Below, one piece after another: positions 37,147 through 48,559 of a stretch of DNA of 64,000 nt. A program made the position numbers and the translations under genes. The first letter of the stretch is position 1, and every line of letters begins with the position of its first letter. The DNA is from Anadara kagoshimensis (lineage: Eukaryota; Mollusca; Bivalvia; Arcoida; Arcidae): contig CM037869.1 of NCBI GenBank assembly GCA_021292105.1, positions 24,566,050 to 24,630,049 of the forward strand. Reading direction: 5' to 3'. A model generated the notes under the pieces. That model was not told where the DNA came from. It saw only the letters and a list, made by a program, of their open reading frames with translations, and did not search any database.

Positions 37147-38096
37147 TATAGTCCGATCACTTATTTGGTGATGAATACCGATGTGGCCTTAAAAAGATCG
37201 TGGATAACTTACCTCAAATTTTATTAATGCTATATGTAGATCTGTTATTTTTATAACATGTGTTTAAATAATTTGATCAAATTCCTTATATTAAGTCTAA
37301 AAATCAAATAAAACCAGTTTTTATCCGACGCGCATCTGAATTCAGATAATGCGTATCACGTAGTAAAATGCATTATCGTCAATAACTTCATCTTTTGAGA
37401 TAAAAATCGTGGCTTAGTTAGATGAGCTTGAAGGTTTTGCAGTTTCAAAACATTAAATTAAAAAATTGCGTCGTTCTAGGTCAAACATGTGTAATAAATG
37501 AATATCATTCATTATTTTGATGTTTGTGCTGTTTTACCTGTTGTCCATTCATAAAAAGTGCAATGGGTTAGCCCGTGACGTATACTGGTTAGAAATAGAA
37601 ACACCTGTATAAACCCGTATGGCGTGAATAGGTATTAGCCAATCAGAACCCAATTATGAATAACGTATATGAATGAAACTGTCGAATATGCCATATCAAC
37701 ATATGAGAGGGACAACAGCTACCTTTCAATTAATTGCTAAATTTTGACTCCGAAAACTAAAAAATTACAGTGACTATTAATAATTTAAGCATGAAGATAG
37801 AAACATAGTATTTTTTAATACTTATCTTTAAAACAAGACTGCAAACGAACAAGTATTAATTTCTCAACAAACTTTTATCGAAAAAGTTTATTTAAATTTA
37901 TTCATATAAATTAAAAGCAAAAAATTGAAAAGTTGAGAATATTAGCAAAAAATATTCAAAATATGAAAAAATATGTTCTAATAACACGTGTGAAATTTCA
38001 AGTCTATTGAAGTTATATCAAGTAAGATATCTAAGTTTGAATCACACACCCATTCAAAACATGTTTTTTCATCACTGAAAATGTGATCGGACTATA
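37147..38096. mobile_element. Element H, copy 2, uninterrupted (about 950 bp)
   Basis: 14-bp perfect TIRs TATAGTCCGATCAC and complement; the outer TA may be the target duplication. It sits inside the right arm of the 7-kb inverted repeat, which resumes on both sides. It is important as the empty-site reference: it lacks M at about 37535 and D at about 37596. No ORF and no recognised domain. Confidence 0.82.
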
Positions 38097-39041
38097 ACAA
38101 TGCATATACAAAGAGCTGAATTGCAAACATGCTATATTCACGTTGACTTCAGTTAAACATTATTTCACTTATGTTGAGGCGATTAGCTTAGAAAAAATAG
38201 AGAAACCTCAGTATTCTAAGAAAAAATAACATATCCTCGGCACTCGAAATGTCATTTTTGTTCACTAGAAAATGCTTTGCATGGGATTGATAAAAAGGCA
38301 CTACATTCGCACCCGAACTGAAATGATAATAATGATAATACATGCAATACTAATCATCATTATTTAGTTTAACTCCATAGATTCCTAATCTGGAAGCTGT
38401 CAGTAAAACAGCACCATGCAGAGAGCATATGTATGCCAATACACAGGTGGATATTCTTGATTGTGATGTTATCTTTATTGAAAAATAAACCAATCTATTT
38501 CAGTCACAATTTTGTAAAATATAAATATATTTATTCAAAAACATCAATTATTATGTAGTGTACTTTATTGGTATCCTCAAACGCATATAAAAGTTTGACT
38601 AACCTTTCCCAAAGCAATATGAATGCGTATCTATGCAGACATAGGTGCACATTGCCCAAACAGTTAACTTATGATGTGATCAAGCATTCATGGCATTTGG
38701 CAGTGTGTTTTCTTAAATTATTTGTAAAAATCAACAGCACTGTCTGTAATTTAACTCTGATCATGTCCCCCGGGCGATTCCAAAGTCATCCCCCCCGGTT
38801 GATACATATTTAAAACACTAATTGTGAAAGAAATAGGGGGTTTTGTGGTATAAGTTTGGTACAGATGAAAGTATAGATGATATTTTACATACCGAATGCA
38901 AAATCTGCATTGTGTAGATCTTCAAGTGTACACATTACCACGTTTTGCATTGAAAAATGCTTCGTAGTCCGCACCAGCAAAACATTGCAGGGGTAAAGTA
39001 GTATTTATGGCCTTATCTTATACCAAATCGTAGATGCATTG

Positions 39042-40359
39042 CCTCACAGACATATCGTAATGTTCCGTGAGGCAATAATTATGACCGAAATATGTTATTT
39101 TGGTACAAAACGAAAGCATTTTGAACCCACCTGTCTGAATTCCCGCTTCAAATCATGTCCCCCGATATGACATAATCATGTCCCCTAATGCGAAGCAGTA
39201 CAGGGTGTATCTGGAGACTTGTACCCTAGAAAAATATGGTTTTGCAGGAAATCAAAGTTAAGTATCAATGAAAGATGCCGCAAAAAGATAATTAAAAAAT
39301 TTTGCATGTTTTTACAAAAGATAAAAAGAACAAATTTAGTAGTTATTAGGTCTAAAATATAAAAATTGGCATACCATTGATGAGAAAAATGTGTTTTATT
39401 TTGTTAAAGCTGATCATTATTTTGACATAAATATTTAAGTTTTCGCTGAAATTTTACCATTACTAAACCACACATAAATAAACTGTTTTTCCAAAATTTT
39501 TATTTAAAAATATTTTCAATAAAATTATGGTTGCCATGGCAATAAAAACCGTGCAAAAACGAAGATTAAGAGTAAATTGCTTTTTAATTTCAATATATTT
39601 TGATATTTTTACATGTTGGCAAGTGTAAAATATATGACTTTTGATGCTTTTACAATTTCTGTTTTCACCAAAAACTATGAATTCTGAATTTTGTAGTATT
39701 TTCGGCCAATCATTTAATAACAACATTGCAAAAGCCATTTTTGAAAAAGTTTGGTCGATAAATTTGAGTCCAAACTCCAATGATATCAATGGTTGGATAA
39801 ATACTAAATTGTGTATAATAGGAATCTCATAGTCTGCTTTCACTAAAATGGTACTTTGAAACAAAGAAATCCGTTACCATGGTAACCAAAAGTGCGATAA
39901 CTGCGTTACACAAGTGATGAATTAATTGTGTAATTTGACTTTTTCTCATAATTCCTTGAGCTTGGGTTGATATAAAACTCAAATATGTTATTTGTGTTGA
40001 CTTGAATATTAGAAGAAGATAAATAGATGGGCGGAAAAAATCCAAATTTGCATGTTTCACCCAAAATAGGAACTCTGAAAATAATAGATTTTCGATCAAT
40101 TATACAAAATAAAGCCCACGCAAATGCTTTTATTTTGATATATCTTAAGTTTTAAAAGCTGAAACCGTAACTTTGATTCCGAAACTTTAACCATACAAAT
40201 GGACTGATCATTGTTAAACATTTTTTTAAAAATTAGCAACCAAAACAGAAAACTGATCACAACTAGTGTAGTTCAAACGGTCACTACATATTCTCAATGT
40301 CGGGGTCGAGAAAACCATCACTTACATCATATATAGTATGACCAACTCAACACAGAGTA
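39042..40359. other. Non-coding; unrecognised minus-strand open frames
   Basis: It starts with a hairpin GCCTCAC...GTGAGGC (39039-39085) and two ATCATGTCCCC motifs. Minus-strand frames of 133 and 90 codons (39463-39864, 39827-40099) overlap in different phases. They are rich in Phe/Ile/Leu/Lys as expected by chance in AT-rich DNA, and I recognise no domain. Confidence 0.4.
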
Positions 40360-40670
40360 ATGATGTTACGTCCCAGTCAAGAATATTTCACTTATATTGA
40401 GACGTCACCAGCTATATAAGCGAAGGTGCTGATGGCATTATACAGCAGGGTTCTTTATCGTAGCGAGCCTGTCGTGACACGGGACCTTGTCTATTTTAAG
40501 TTCCTATCCAAAAGAACCGTTACTTTAATTTCCTAATGCCGAGTGTTTGGTGAAAAAAAAGTCAATATCCACTTTTTAGTCTTCGGTCGGACCCAGTCGT
40601 GATTCAAACCCACGACCTCCCATTTACAGAGCGAGCACTCTATCAACTGTGCTACCGCAGTGGTTGTACA
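40360..40670 (-). mobile_element. tRNA-derived SINE, family S1 (inverted)
   Basis: On the plus strand: TTACGTCCCAGTCAAGAATA, then GCTGATGGCATTATACAGC, then GTGATTCAAACCC, then AGCGAGCACTCTATCAACTG. This is a full-length complement of S1 with recognisable tRNA-like head. Confidence 0.75.
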
Positions 40671-41039
40671 GTTAAGAGTTTTATAATCAGTGGTCTTAAT
40701 ATATTTATGTCTTTTCCTATATTGATTCAATCACCTTTTGTTGTGTTGTCGGTTGTGTCCTGTTTTTGGTTACATTGTATGTTGTCAAGCATGTTTTACT
40801 ACCCGGTCAAAATTCTGTCATTTATTATAACGAGGCCGTCAGATAAGGATGGTGGAGGCCACCGGATTGTTTTGAAAAAAAAAACCTTCGGCAAGGGATG
40901 ACAAACATTCTCACATTTTCACATTAGGATGTGTTCCAAGTAGGGTTTGAACGTAGGCACGTGATCAAATATAACAAGGTTTAGTCTTAGCTCTCTCTCT
41001 CTTTGTCTCTAAATTTACTAAAATATAAGTGTGTTGAAG

Positions 41040-41054
41040 TTTCATTTTTCTTGA

Positions 41055-41097
<43 letters not shown>

Positions 41098-41330
41098 TTA
41101 AAATATAAATGTGTCATGTGCTACTTTTGAATTTTTATAAAATAATATAATTCAAAAGTAGCACAAATTGCATGTGCTACTTTTGAATTACATATATTAT
41201 TTATAAAAATTCAAAAGTAGCACATGACAGTGTGCTGAAGTTACCAGTCTTAATATTCTTCTCTCTCCTCTCCCTCTCTCTCAAAGAAGTTTCATTTCTC
41301 TTGATATCTCTCTCTCTCTCTCTTGACATA
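41040..41330. repeat. (CT)n tracts flanking a 118-bp palindrome
   Basis: (CT)n at about 41055-41095 and about 41308-41322, with shorter CT runs near 41260-41282. Between them, 41112-41229 is a near-perfect palindrome: TGTCATGTGCTACTTTTGAA...TTCAAAAGTAGCACATGACA, with two further inverted GTGCTACTTTTGAATT boxes inside. The palindrome looks like a tiny foldback element that inserted into a CT microsatellite. Confidence 0.75.
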
Positions 41331-41451
41331 TAGACTAGGCAGGTTGAATATATTTTTCTAACTGTTCTAGTGGGTAATGACTTTTGAAAATCCCAAATAC
41401 CGGTATTGTGGTTTTTGCTTTACTTTTATTTTCTATAGCTTCACATTTTAT

Positions 41452-42172
41452 TAAGAAGCTCAATTGGGCCCGATACACTCACCTGATAAATGACTAGCTA
41501 AAACGTTTTTAAAAAAAATAAAATCTGAAACTCCAATGTCAAAATCTTCACCTATAGTGAAATTTTAAAGCTTTTCCAGATAATTATAATTATTTCAGTA
41601 TTTTTTCGCATCTGTTACCTTCACCTTTGAATCCATGACCTGTACTTATATTTCGAAATGATCATTACATCAACAGCAACAATATTCTAATACATGTATG
41701 TACCTTTATAAAAAGTTAATAGTTTTCAAGATAATTAATAAAAGCATAAGCCTGACCTTTGACCTTGCACCATTTTCAAGATTATTACAAGAATATGTAA
41801 AAACTGAATACTCCATGACCTTATCTGTTCAAATAGTCAAGTTACTACAATTTGAAGCTATTTTACAGTTTTTTCAACATTAAATGCAAAAAAAAAAAAA
41901 AAAAAACAACTTAACCCTTTTTTTCTCAATTTCACAAAATGAATAAACTACAGGCATTAGATTCTAGAGAAGCCAATTCACATCAGATTTTTTCTTCAGA
42001 TATCAGTTTCGGAGAAGTTTTTTTCCAGAGTTTTGCAGCCAAGTTCACCTTGACCTAATCTTTGTAGCCATGGCAATATCCCAATAAATCATATGAATTT
42101 CTGACCAAGATCCATTGAAATTTTTCTGGTAGTTTTAGAGGAGAAAATGAAAATAGAGGTTAACGACGCATC
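41452..42172 (-). mobile_element. Array element family HB, copy 3, truncated
   Basis: It begins with the degraded hairpin CTCAATTGGGCCCGATACACTCACCTGATAA, about one array unit (TTCACCTTTGAATCCATGAC), then the unique part down to GTTAACGACGCATCAAC. The terminal GCTCACATG hairpin is missing. It is more diverged than the other copies, so older. Confidence 0.65.
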
Positions 42173-44154
42173 AACATTACAGCAGGGAAAATACAGGATC
42201 TTTCAGATCATTTTCCTCATATTTATGTCATAGACTGGCTTGGCATCCCTCATATATGCAACTTTTTATCAACATTCATATTCAAAAAGTATATTTTGCA
42301 TTTGCCATTTTATTATTCTACGGAATTGCTGATTGAAACATACATCATGCATTGTAGTAAAAACATATGATGCTGCTTCATGGAGAGCTGGTCATGGTTC
42401 CCACACTTGACTTTATTTAAAATTCCCTGCCAATTCTCTGACCTTAGAAAAATTCCTGATACTTCCCAGATGTATGGGGACTATGTTGATGGTCCATTTG
42501 AATCTTAATATATATTTTAGAGAAAACCATAAAAACAAGTAAATTACCCATTTAAAATATGTGTATGTTATCCTCTGCTATGAATAAAAGTTAAAAACAA
42601 TGTAAAAATTAACATTTAAAAATCGAGTCAGTCCAATAATGTTCATACAGTTAGAAAATGCACAAATGTTTGTTTAGTCTCAACCTTTTACATGTTCTTA
42701 TCAATCAAATTTTCAATTTTAATGCTTGAAATTTTGAAAAAATATTTTTGTCATAGAAGCCATATACCCCTATCTGGCTTATGCACTGACTATGTCTAAC
42801 TGCCTCTAACAGGGTTAGCTCGTTTGAGCCAAAACATAAGTCAATCTTAGAAATTAGGAGCCAATTTTAAAATGTAGGAGCCAATTTATACATTAAAGAG
42901 TTAGAAATACTGAGGAACTAAGAGCAACAAAAAATGTATCAAATATAGTTCTATTCTGCAGTATAGATTGTTTTCAGTTGATAGTTTGTAACTTATGTTT
43001 TAGGTTTTCATACTTTTGTATAAAAGAATAGAAAAATCAGTGATTTTTGTCTGCCTCATTATGAAATTGATAAAAATTTGGAACAAAAATATGTCAAAGG
43101 CTATTTTTGGAGCCAGAAATTATAAAAACAAGCAATTAGCTAAATTCACAAATGATCAGAGCTAACACTGCTCTTATATACATTTTTAGGATAAAGTAGA
43201 ACTTTGATAACTCGGAGTGCATAGGGATTTGTTGGTACTTTTGAATTATTCGGGTGTTTGAGGTTTTGTAGTTGAAGAGTCACCTTGCCAGAAAGAAATG
43301 ACTTTTATATTCTTGACAGTTAATCTTGCATGATAAACCAGTACTCTGTGCACTAATGCAATTGACACAATTGTTTTCATTAACATTGTGAGTAGTTACA
43401 CTGTATTGCACATATGGTAGTGAAAACAGTCTTTTGACTGTAAATAATAACATTGACCACAGGTATAACTCTCTTTTTACTTTATATAGAAAACAGATAC
43501 AATATTGACTTGAAGATATCTGTGGTAATCAAGATATTGAAGTTTGATTGTATTTAGCCTATCATGTATTCAAACATCCTATCAAATATAAATGCTGTAG
43601 CTTTCAAACTGAAGTAGAAGAGAGCTTTGCAAGCCATGAAATCCAACCCAGACAGATGAATGGACAGACACATCCAAATCAATACATTTACCCCCAAACC
43701 CGCTTTTTGTTGAATATGCATTAGAATGCAGTAGCCAAACTAGGACCCCAATGTGGGACCATCTTATACTAGAAGGCAGCTCTACCTGTCTAAAACATTG
43801 AGTACAGCCCACTAGAGAATTTTGAAAAAAATATCAAACTGCAAAGCTTACTATAAAATAACTGTACCATGTACAACCTCACCCCACCCCACCCAATTAT
43901 TGACTTGCTTATTTTAATGAATACATAATGGTGCTTTTTGTACATTTGATTTTCTAACTTTTGACAATTTAAGGGTAAAATATGATGAGTACATACTGTC
44001 TATATGAGATGTACATAAAAATATTATGAAACATAAAATACTTGTATGAAACTGTTACTTGATTTCACCGTGTATTGCTTGGCCTTAGGTGGACATGATA
44101 TGTTGTATCGGGGGTGGGGGGTGGGGGGGGGGGGGTTGCAGTGATGGTGCAGAA
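42173..44154. other. Non-coding interior of X
   Basis: No gene or repeat array recognised. A G-run (about 44110-44138, mostly G with single T/A breaks) could form a G-quadruplex. Confidence 0.4.
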
Positions 44155-44705
44155 ATTTTCCTATGCATTAGGCTGATGACATTATATATACTTTAGGATT
44201 CTTTATCGTGCCACACCTTCCATGACAGGCCCTGTTTACTTTAAGTTCCTATCCGAAAAAACTGTGACTTTCATTTTGTAATGCCGAGGCCATGCATCAT
44301 GATTTGATGGTGATTCATTATGGTAGACTCACATACCAAATATTAGTTTAATATCTGCAGGTGTTTAGAGTTGAGTTGAGTAATGTTGTTAAATGTCCTA
44401 GTCAAAAATATTTCAATTATATCGAGACATCACCAGCTATAAGTGATGGTGCAGAAATTCTGCCTTTGCATTAGGCTGATGACATAATATATACAGTAGG
44501 ATTCTTTATTGTGCCACACCTTCCATGACACGGGCCCTGTTTACTTTAAGTTCCTATCCGAAAGAACTGTGACTTTCGTTTTGTAATGCCCAGTGCCTTG
44601 TGCCCAGTGCCTTGCAAAAGAACATTCACTACCCACTTTAAAGTCTTTAATCAGACCCTGTTGGACTTTGATCCCACAACCTCTCACTGAGCTACCGCAG
44701 TGGTA
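44155..44705 (-). mobile_element. tRNA-derived SINE S1, full copy plus partial tandem body
   Basis: Full inverted copy at about 44380-44705 (ATATCGAGACATCACCAGCT, then GATTCTTTATTGTGCCACAC, then CTCACTGAGCTACCGC). A partial body at about 44140-44290 repeats TGATGGTGCAGAAATT and TTCTTTATCGTGCCACACC. The head of the full copy is damaged. Confidence 0.7.
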
Positions 44706-45019
44706 TCCTGCCAGCCTGCTAACACACATGCCCAACCACATCACCAAATTAATGGTCAAGTTTAACTTTGTTCAACTCAACTAAAAATAGGGAGGAATGT
44801 GTCAGAATATGCTTAAGATAGGTGATCAAGTTAAGAACCAATCAGCAATACAAAGTGAGGGGTTTGATTCTTGTTAAGTACATAAGATGTAACCTTAGGT
44901 AGTCGCTCCATTCACACATTCTGTTGATAAATTTATCCGTGCCAGGATACAAGTGGAAACGGCAACTGCTGAGAGAACTACATATATCACATACAAGCTG
45001 TGTGATGTGCATATTACAG

Positions 45020-45230
45020 GTTGACTGATTGAGTGGGGTTTTATGTCCTAGTCAAGAACATTTCACTTATATCAAGACATCACCAGGTATAGGACAAGTG
45101 GCTGAAAGTTTTACCTTTGCAGTGCAATAAGATCAATGTGCAGGGAGGGTATTGTAATGTGCCATGCTTGTCCTGAATGGGCATTAGTTTATAAGGTCTC
45201 TTCTGTGGGCATCAGTTTTTATATTGTTGA
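45020..45230 (-). mobile_element. SINE S1 body fragment
   Basis: TTTTATGTCCTAGTCAAGAA, then TATCAAGACATCACCAGGTAT, then CAGTGCAATAAGATCAATG; ends within the body near TATAAGGTCTCTTC. The head is absent. Confidence 0.6.
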
Positions 45231-46480
45231 CTATACATGTGTAAAGTTATTTAAGACAAAACTTGTCCAAGTTTGTAGAAATTGTCATTGATATTAAACT
45301 GGTCAGTTTTAATGTTTACCTACACTACAGGGGGTGACCTTTTTTAAATTGCCTTAGCTATTAATTTAATGTAGCATGAAATGTCATTTCCCATCCTTTG
45401 GAGCTTGTACATAGAGAGTATAGAATCTGTAGAACATCAGACCTCAAAATTGAATTACTGTATTGTTAATTTAACTTTGTATTAACAAAAAGACTTTTTT
45501 CAGGCATCAGTGATTTCTTAGTTTGGTCCTACTGACTTTAAAATGAGGATACATCAATATTCCTTAGCTGTCACCACTTACACATCCCAATAAATTCAAA
45601 TTCAATCCAATGTCTCTGTCTATTACCTCTCATAACATAGTATTCTTTGTTATAAAATTGTAAAGTAATTAAAAGAATGCCAGAAGGGTGACAATTTTTC
45701 CCTTATGAGTGAAAATGTGAATTATTTATTTTTTAAATAAAAAAAAAATTATAAATCAAAATGAAAACAAATATTCAAGAGTTACATCAATTTGCATGTA
45801 GACAAGAAAAAAAATGCAATGGTCAAACCATGATTTTCAGAATTAATCAACTTCATCCTTTCATGTATTTCAGATAAATGATGAAGTGTGGTCTTAAGAT
45901 TGGAATAATTTATTTCTTATTAATTTCACAATTCATCATGACTATTGGTAGCTTGATTTATTGCAAAATTAGAAATCACCCACTCAATGTTGTTATAAAC
46001 CTTTGTCTATATAGATAATGTTGAATTCCATACTCTAATATAGATAAAAACTTATAAACCCTGATATCACAAAAAATAAACACACACCCATATAAAGTAC
46101 AAACCACTGATTTACTTTGATGTCAGAAGATACCATGAGGCACACATGAGTTGTTTCCCTTGACAAAATGTTTTTGAAATCAGGGGGTCATTTTTTCAGA
46201 GCACATTTCACTCAAAAACTAGACATTTCACCAATAACAGGGATATAGGACCATGTATTGCAAACTTTGAATTTCAACAGAAAATTATGTATAAAGACCA
46301 AAAAATTTTCTTTACCTGTTAATTTTAAGAAAATAGATGGACTAGCCTTTTCATGAGGTCAGATTTAACTGATTTTTACCATTCCTGTAGGTGTTACCAT
46401 GTCCATTCATGTTCACTGATGCAAGTGATGATTGAAGTGACACACCAGTATTTATATCCATTGCAACTTGATATCATAAA
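45231..46480. other. Non-coding interior of X
   Basis: AT-rich; no gene, array or element ends recognised. Confidence 0.4.
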
Positions 46481-46686
46481 CTTAAAGTATATAGTATTTT
46501 AGTGTAAATAAACACTTATATTACAGTTTTCTGTAATACAGAATCTTAAATTACATAAATCAATAATATACTATATTACTGATTTGTGTAATATAGTGGT
46601 TAGATTACAGTATTCTGTAAGATTACACTTTCCTGTAATCTTACAGATTCAAGTAATATTACAGTTTTTAGTAAGTCCCTGGACTG
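46481..46686 (-). repeat. Right TIR and subterminal palindromes of X
   Basis: TIR 46653-46686. Proximal to it lie ATTACAG-TTTT-CTGTAAT (about 46524), ATTACAG-TATT-CTGTAA (about 46605) and GTAAGATTACA-CTTTCC-TGTAATCTTAC (about 46618-46645), which has an 11-bp perfect stem. It shares motifs but not overall sequence with the left subterminal region. Confidence 0.75.
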
Positions 46687-47609
46687 TTGAATAATCTATC
46701 GGAAACTTGATTATTAGCAGCAGAAGTGGCTCCTCCACTTCTTAAACTATGTAAACCATAGTAAGATTTATCTGCATTGATAAGATCTAAAGCTTCAAAC
46801 AAAAGCTCTCTGGTTCTAGTGTAAGATAATGGTTTATTATTAGAGGATAACCTATGGATTCCTAAAGACTTGTAAAAAACTAAATTTCTAAACAAGTACT
46901 GGTCAGAGTTTAATTCAATACCTGCCAAGGTGAGATAATTTTCCAACCACATCACTGGACATGTTTTACTACCAGTTTTAGCTATAACAACTGTATCTCC
47001 ATTTCTATAAATATCTGTTTTACTTTTCACTATTCGAATCTCTACATGAGAGTTGAACTTTTTAACATTTTCAGCCTTAATGTTCACTAATTCATTAAAA
47101 CGTAAAAAACCAGCAAAAGCTAGCAAAAACATGGAACAAGATCTTAATTTATACAAGTCATCTGTTTTACCAATAACATCAACCATTTGTGATAACATAT
47201 CCGGCGTTAAAGGAGCCTTCTTAATAATAGGTTTACTTAAAATTCTTTTACCTCCTTCGAAAACTAAATGAATAAATTTATCATCACAAGGATTTTCAAA
47301 TAAAGCTAAATCATGCTTCCATTTAATTCCATACATGTTAGACTGTAACACAGCTACTGACACGGAAGACTGAATCAGTGAAGTCAAATATAAAGCCACT
47401 GTAGATACAGAAGCTGGAAGAGAACATAAACCATACATGGTACACCATGAAACAAATTTCTGATAATAACAATCATACTTTTTATGTGTATTCAAAGCTT
47501 TGCTCTTGCAAACGACATTGATAACAGCTTTTGCTGTATTTCTCAAATCAGGGTGTGACAAAAATTGCTTAACATCTTGCCAATGAGATCCCCAGCTTTC
47601 AATTTCTGA
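46687..47609 (-). pseudogene. Tyrosine recombinase of D, N-terminal and core part
   Basis: Open on the minus strand from an acceptor-like TTTTCTTTTAG (stop TAG included) to the X insertion. The main block is about 305 codons. It shows the family layout: an N-terminal helical part (QKFVSW-like, about residue 45), an Arg box (AFAGFLRFNEL), and near the end the HxxR box as HSLRSGGATSAANN. After SDRLF the native frame jumps into the TIR of X and stops after six foreign codons. The remaining catalytic tail is at 21844-21945. There is no ATG near the N-terminus; spliced expression is suggested, as known for some DIRS elements. Its role would be integration of the circular cDNA. Confidence 0.88.
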
Positions 47610-47799
47610 CTAAAAGAAAATGTAAATAAATATAAATAACTAAAAAGTAATTTCTTATCTGTCCATTATAAATAAACATGTATGATACCATCGTAAAACA
47701 TATTATTAAATAATAAAACAACTCGAACTCATCAAGTACTGGCAAATAAAATGTTTTATAATCAAAAAATCAAACCTATTAAGTGAATAAATAACAGTT

Positions 47800-48070
47800 C
47801 TGAAAATATGTGGCTCATCAAGCCATGAAAATATGTGGCTCATCAAGCCATGAAAATAAGTGGCTCATCAAGCCATGAAAATATGTGGCTCATCAAGCCA
47901 TGAAAATATGTGGCTCGTCAAGCCATGAAAATATGTGGCTCATCAAGCAAAGAAATAATGTGGCTCATCAAGCCAAGAAATAATGTGGCTCATGCCATGA
48001 AAAAACATGTGGCTCATCAAGCCATGAAAATATGTGGCTCACCAAGCCATGAAAACATGTTGCTCGCCAA
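47800..48070 (-). repeat. 25-bp hairpin minisatellite inside D, about 10 units
   Basis: Unit TGTGGCTCATCAAGCCATGA plus AAATA; each unit contains TGGCT-CATCA-AGCCA, a 5-bp-stem palindrome. It lies between the RNase H end and the recombinase, where the coding frame is closed. If the recombinase is expressed by splicing, the array is in the intron. Confidence 0.85.
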
Positions 48071-48096
48071 TAATACTATACAAAAACAAATATACA

Positions 48097-48555
48097 CTAA
48101 ACAAATTCAATTCTAAAAACCATAACATTACTTATAAAACGATCTGAATTACAAAATACACTGTTAACATTATGACCACCCGTGAAAAAACCGTATGGTT
48201 TATAAAACTCTACGTAATCAACAATGAATGATCGATAACTGTGACCGTCACGTGATACTAACAGCGGCCAATACAAGGAAGATTTCCACTTAGGTACAAT
48301 AAGTGCGCCTCTAGCTTTACAAGCACGCATATGGTTTAACACCTGAGGTATTAATGAAATGGGCGGTACTAACCAGTTGAAATCACTAGACCAATCATAA
48401 GTAAACGCATCAACGCCTTTAGAGCCGGGACAAGCAAACTTTGAATAAAATTTTTCTACCTTTGCGTTATTTGTACTTGCAAATAAATCGCAAGAAAAGG
48501 GTCCCCATAACAAGTTAAAATAATTAAATACTTGTTGACACACACTCCAGTCATC
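48097..48555 (-). pseudogene. RT/RNase H polyprotein of D, C-terminal piece after a frameshift
   Basis: Begins in frame as FDFDDWSVCQQVFNYF and continues with WGPFSCDLFASTNNAKVEKF, then VDAFTYDW and LVPPISLIPQVLNHM, then ALIVPKWKSSLYWPLL. This is the characteristic block after RNase H in DIRS-type pol proteins. It is shifted by one nucleotide from the upstream ORF near a T-run (about 48552-48562). The stop is at 48097-48099. No DNA methyltransferase domain follows, unlike DIRS1 proper. Confidence 0.82.
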
Positions 48556-48559
48556 AAAA

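Larger units (their letters stand above)
32079..39041. repeat. 7-kb inverted-repeat structure with about 0.8-0.9-kb arms
   Basis: Left arm about 32079-32935; right arm about 38097-39041, continuing at about 37075-37146 beyond an inserted H copy. They are inverted copies with small indels. Shared blocks include GCAATGTTTTGCTGGTGCGG, TTGCATTCGGTATGTAAAAT, TACCACAAAACCCCCTATTT and TTAACTGTTTGGGCAATGTG (left-arm orientation). Both arms contain ATCATGTCCCCC motifs, repeated outside at about 39155 and 39176. The spacer holds array element HB copy 2, a SINE and unknown sequence. It could be an element with long TIRs or an inverted duplication. No target duplication was identified. Confidence 0.75.
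21946..46686. mobile_element. Element X: 24.7-kb TIR element of unassigned superfamily
   Basis: Both ends read CAGTCCAGGGACTTACTAAA inward, then (after 3 bp) TGTAATATTAC: about 32 of 34 bp match. TTGAA flanks each side (21941-21945 and 46687-46691). Excising X with one TTGAA restores the recombinase frame of D exactly, so ends and duplication are secure. I find no transposase or other long ORF. Subterminal regions carry many ATTACAG/CTGTAAT palindromes, and the internal 88-bp array repeats the same motif. A 5-bp duplication with a CAG start would suit hAT5-like elements, but without a transposase that stays open. Later insertions (array elements, an inverted-repeat block, an H copy, SINEs) account for perhaps half its length. 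Confidence 0.85.

Noticed and set aside
39463..40099. Two overlapping minus-strand ORFs of 133 and 90 codons
   Set aside because: Different phases, low-complexity hydrophobic/Lys content, no motifs, inside element X.
40600..40665. tRNA genes (also near 3190, 17310, 19690, 53440)
   Set aside because: The A- and B-box-like parts are heads of SINE copies with a shared body and lack an intact cloverleaf.
21946..46686. X as a Maverick/Polinton or a giant cargo-carrying DIRS
   Set aside because: Duplication is 5 bp, not 6; TIRs are short; no polymerase, integrase, capsid or ATPase frames are seen. The recombinase belongs to D, which X interrupts, so it is not the enzyme of X.
48097..48555. DNA methyltransferase domain of DIRS1 type
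   Set aside because: The block is the usual post-RNase H region; no methyltransferase motifs follow before the stop.
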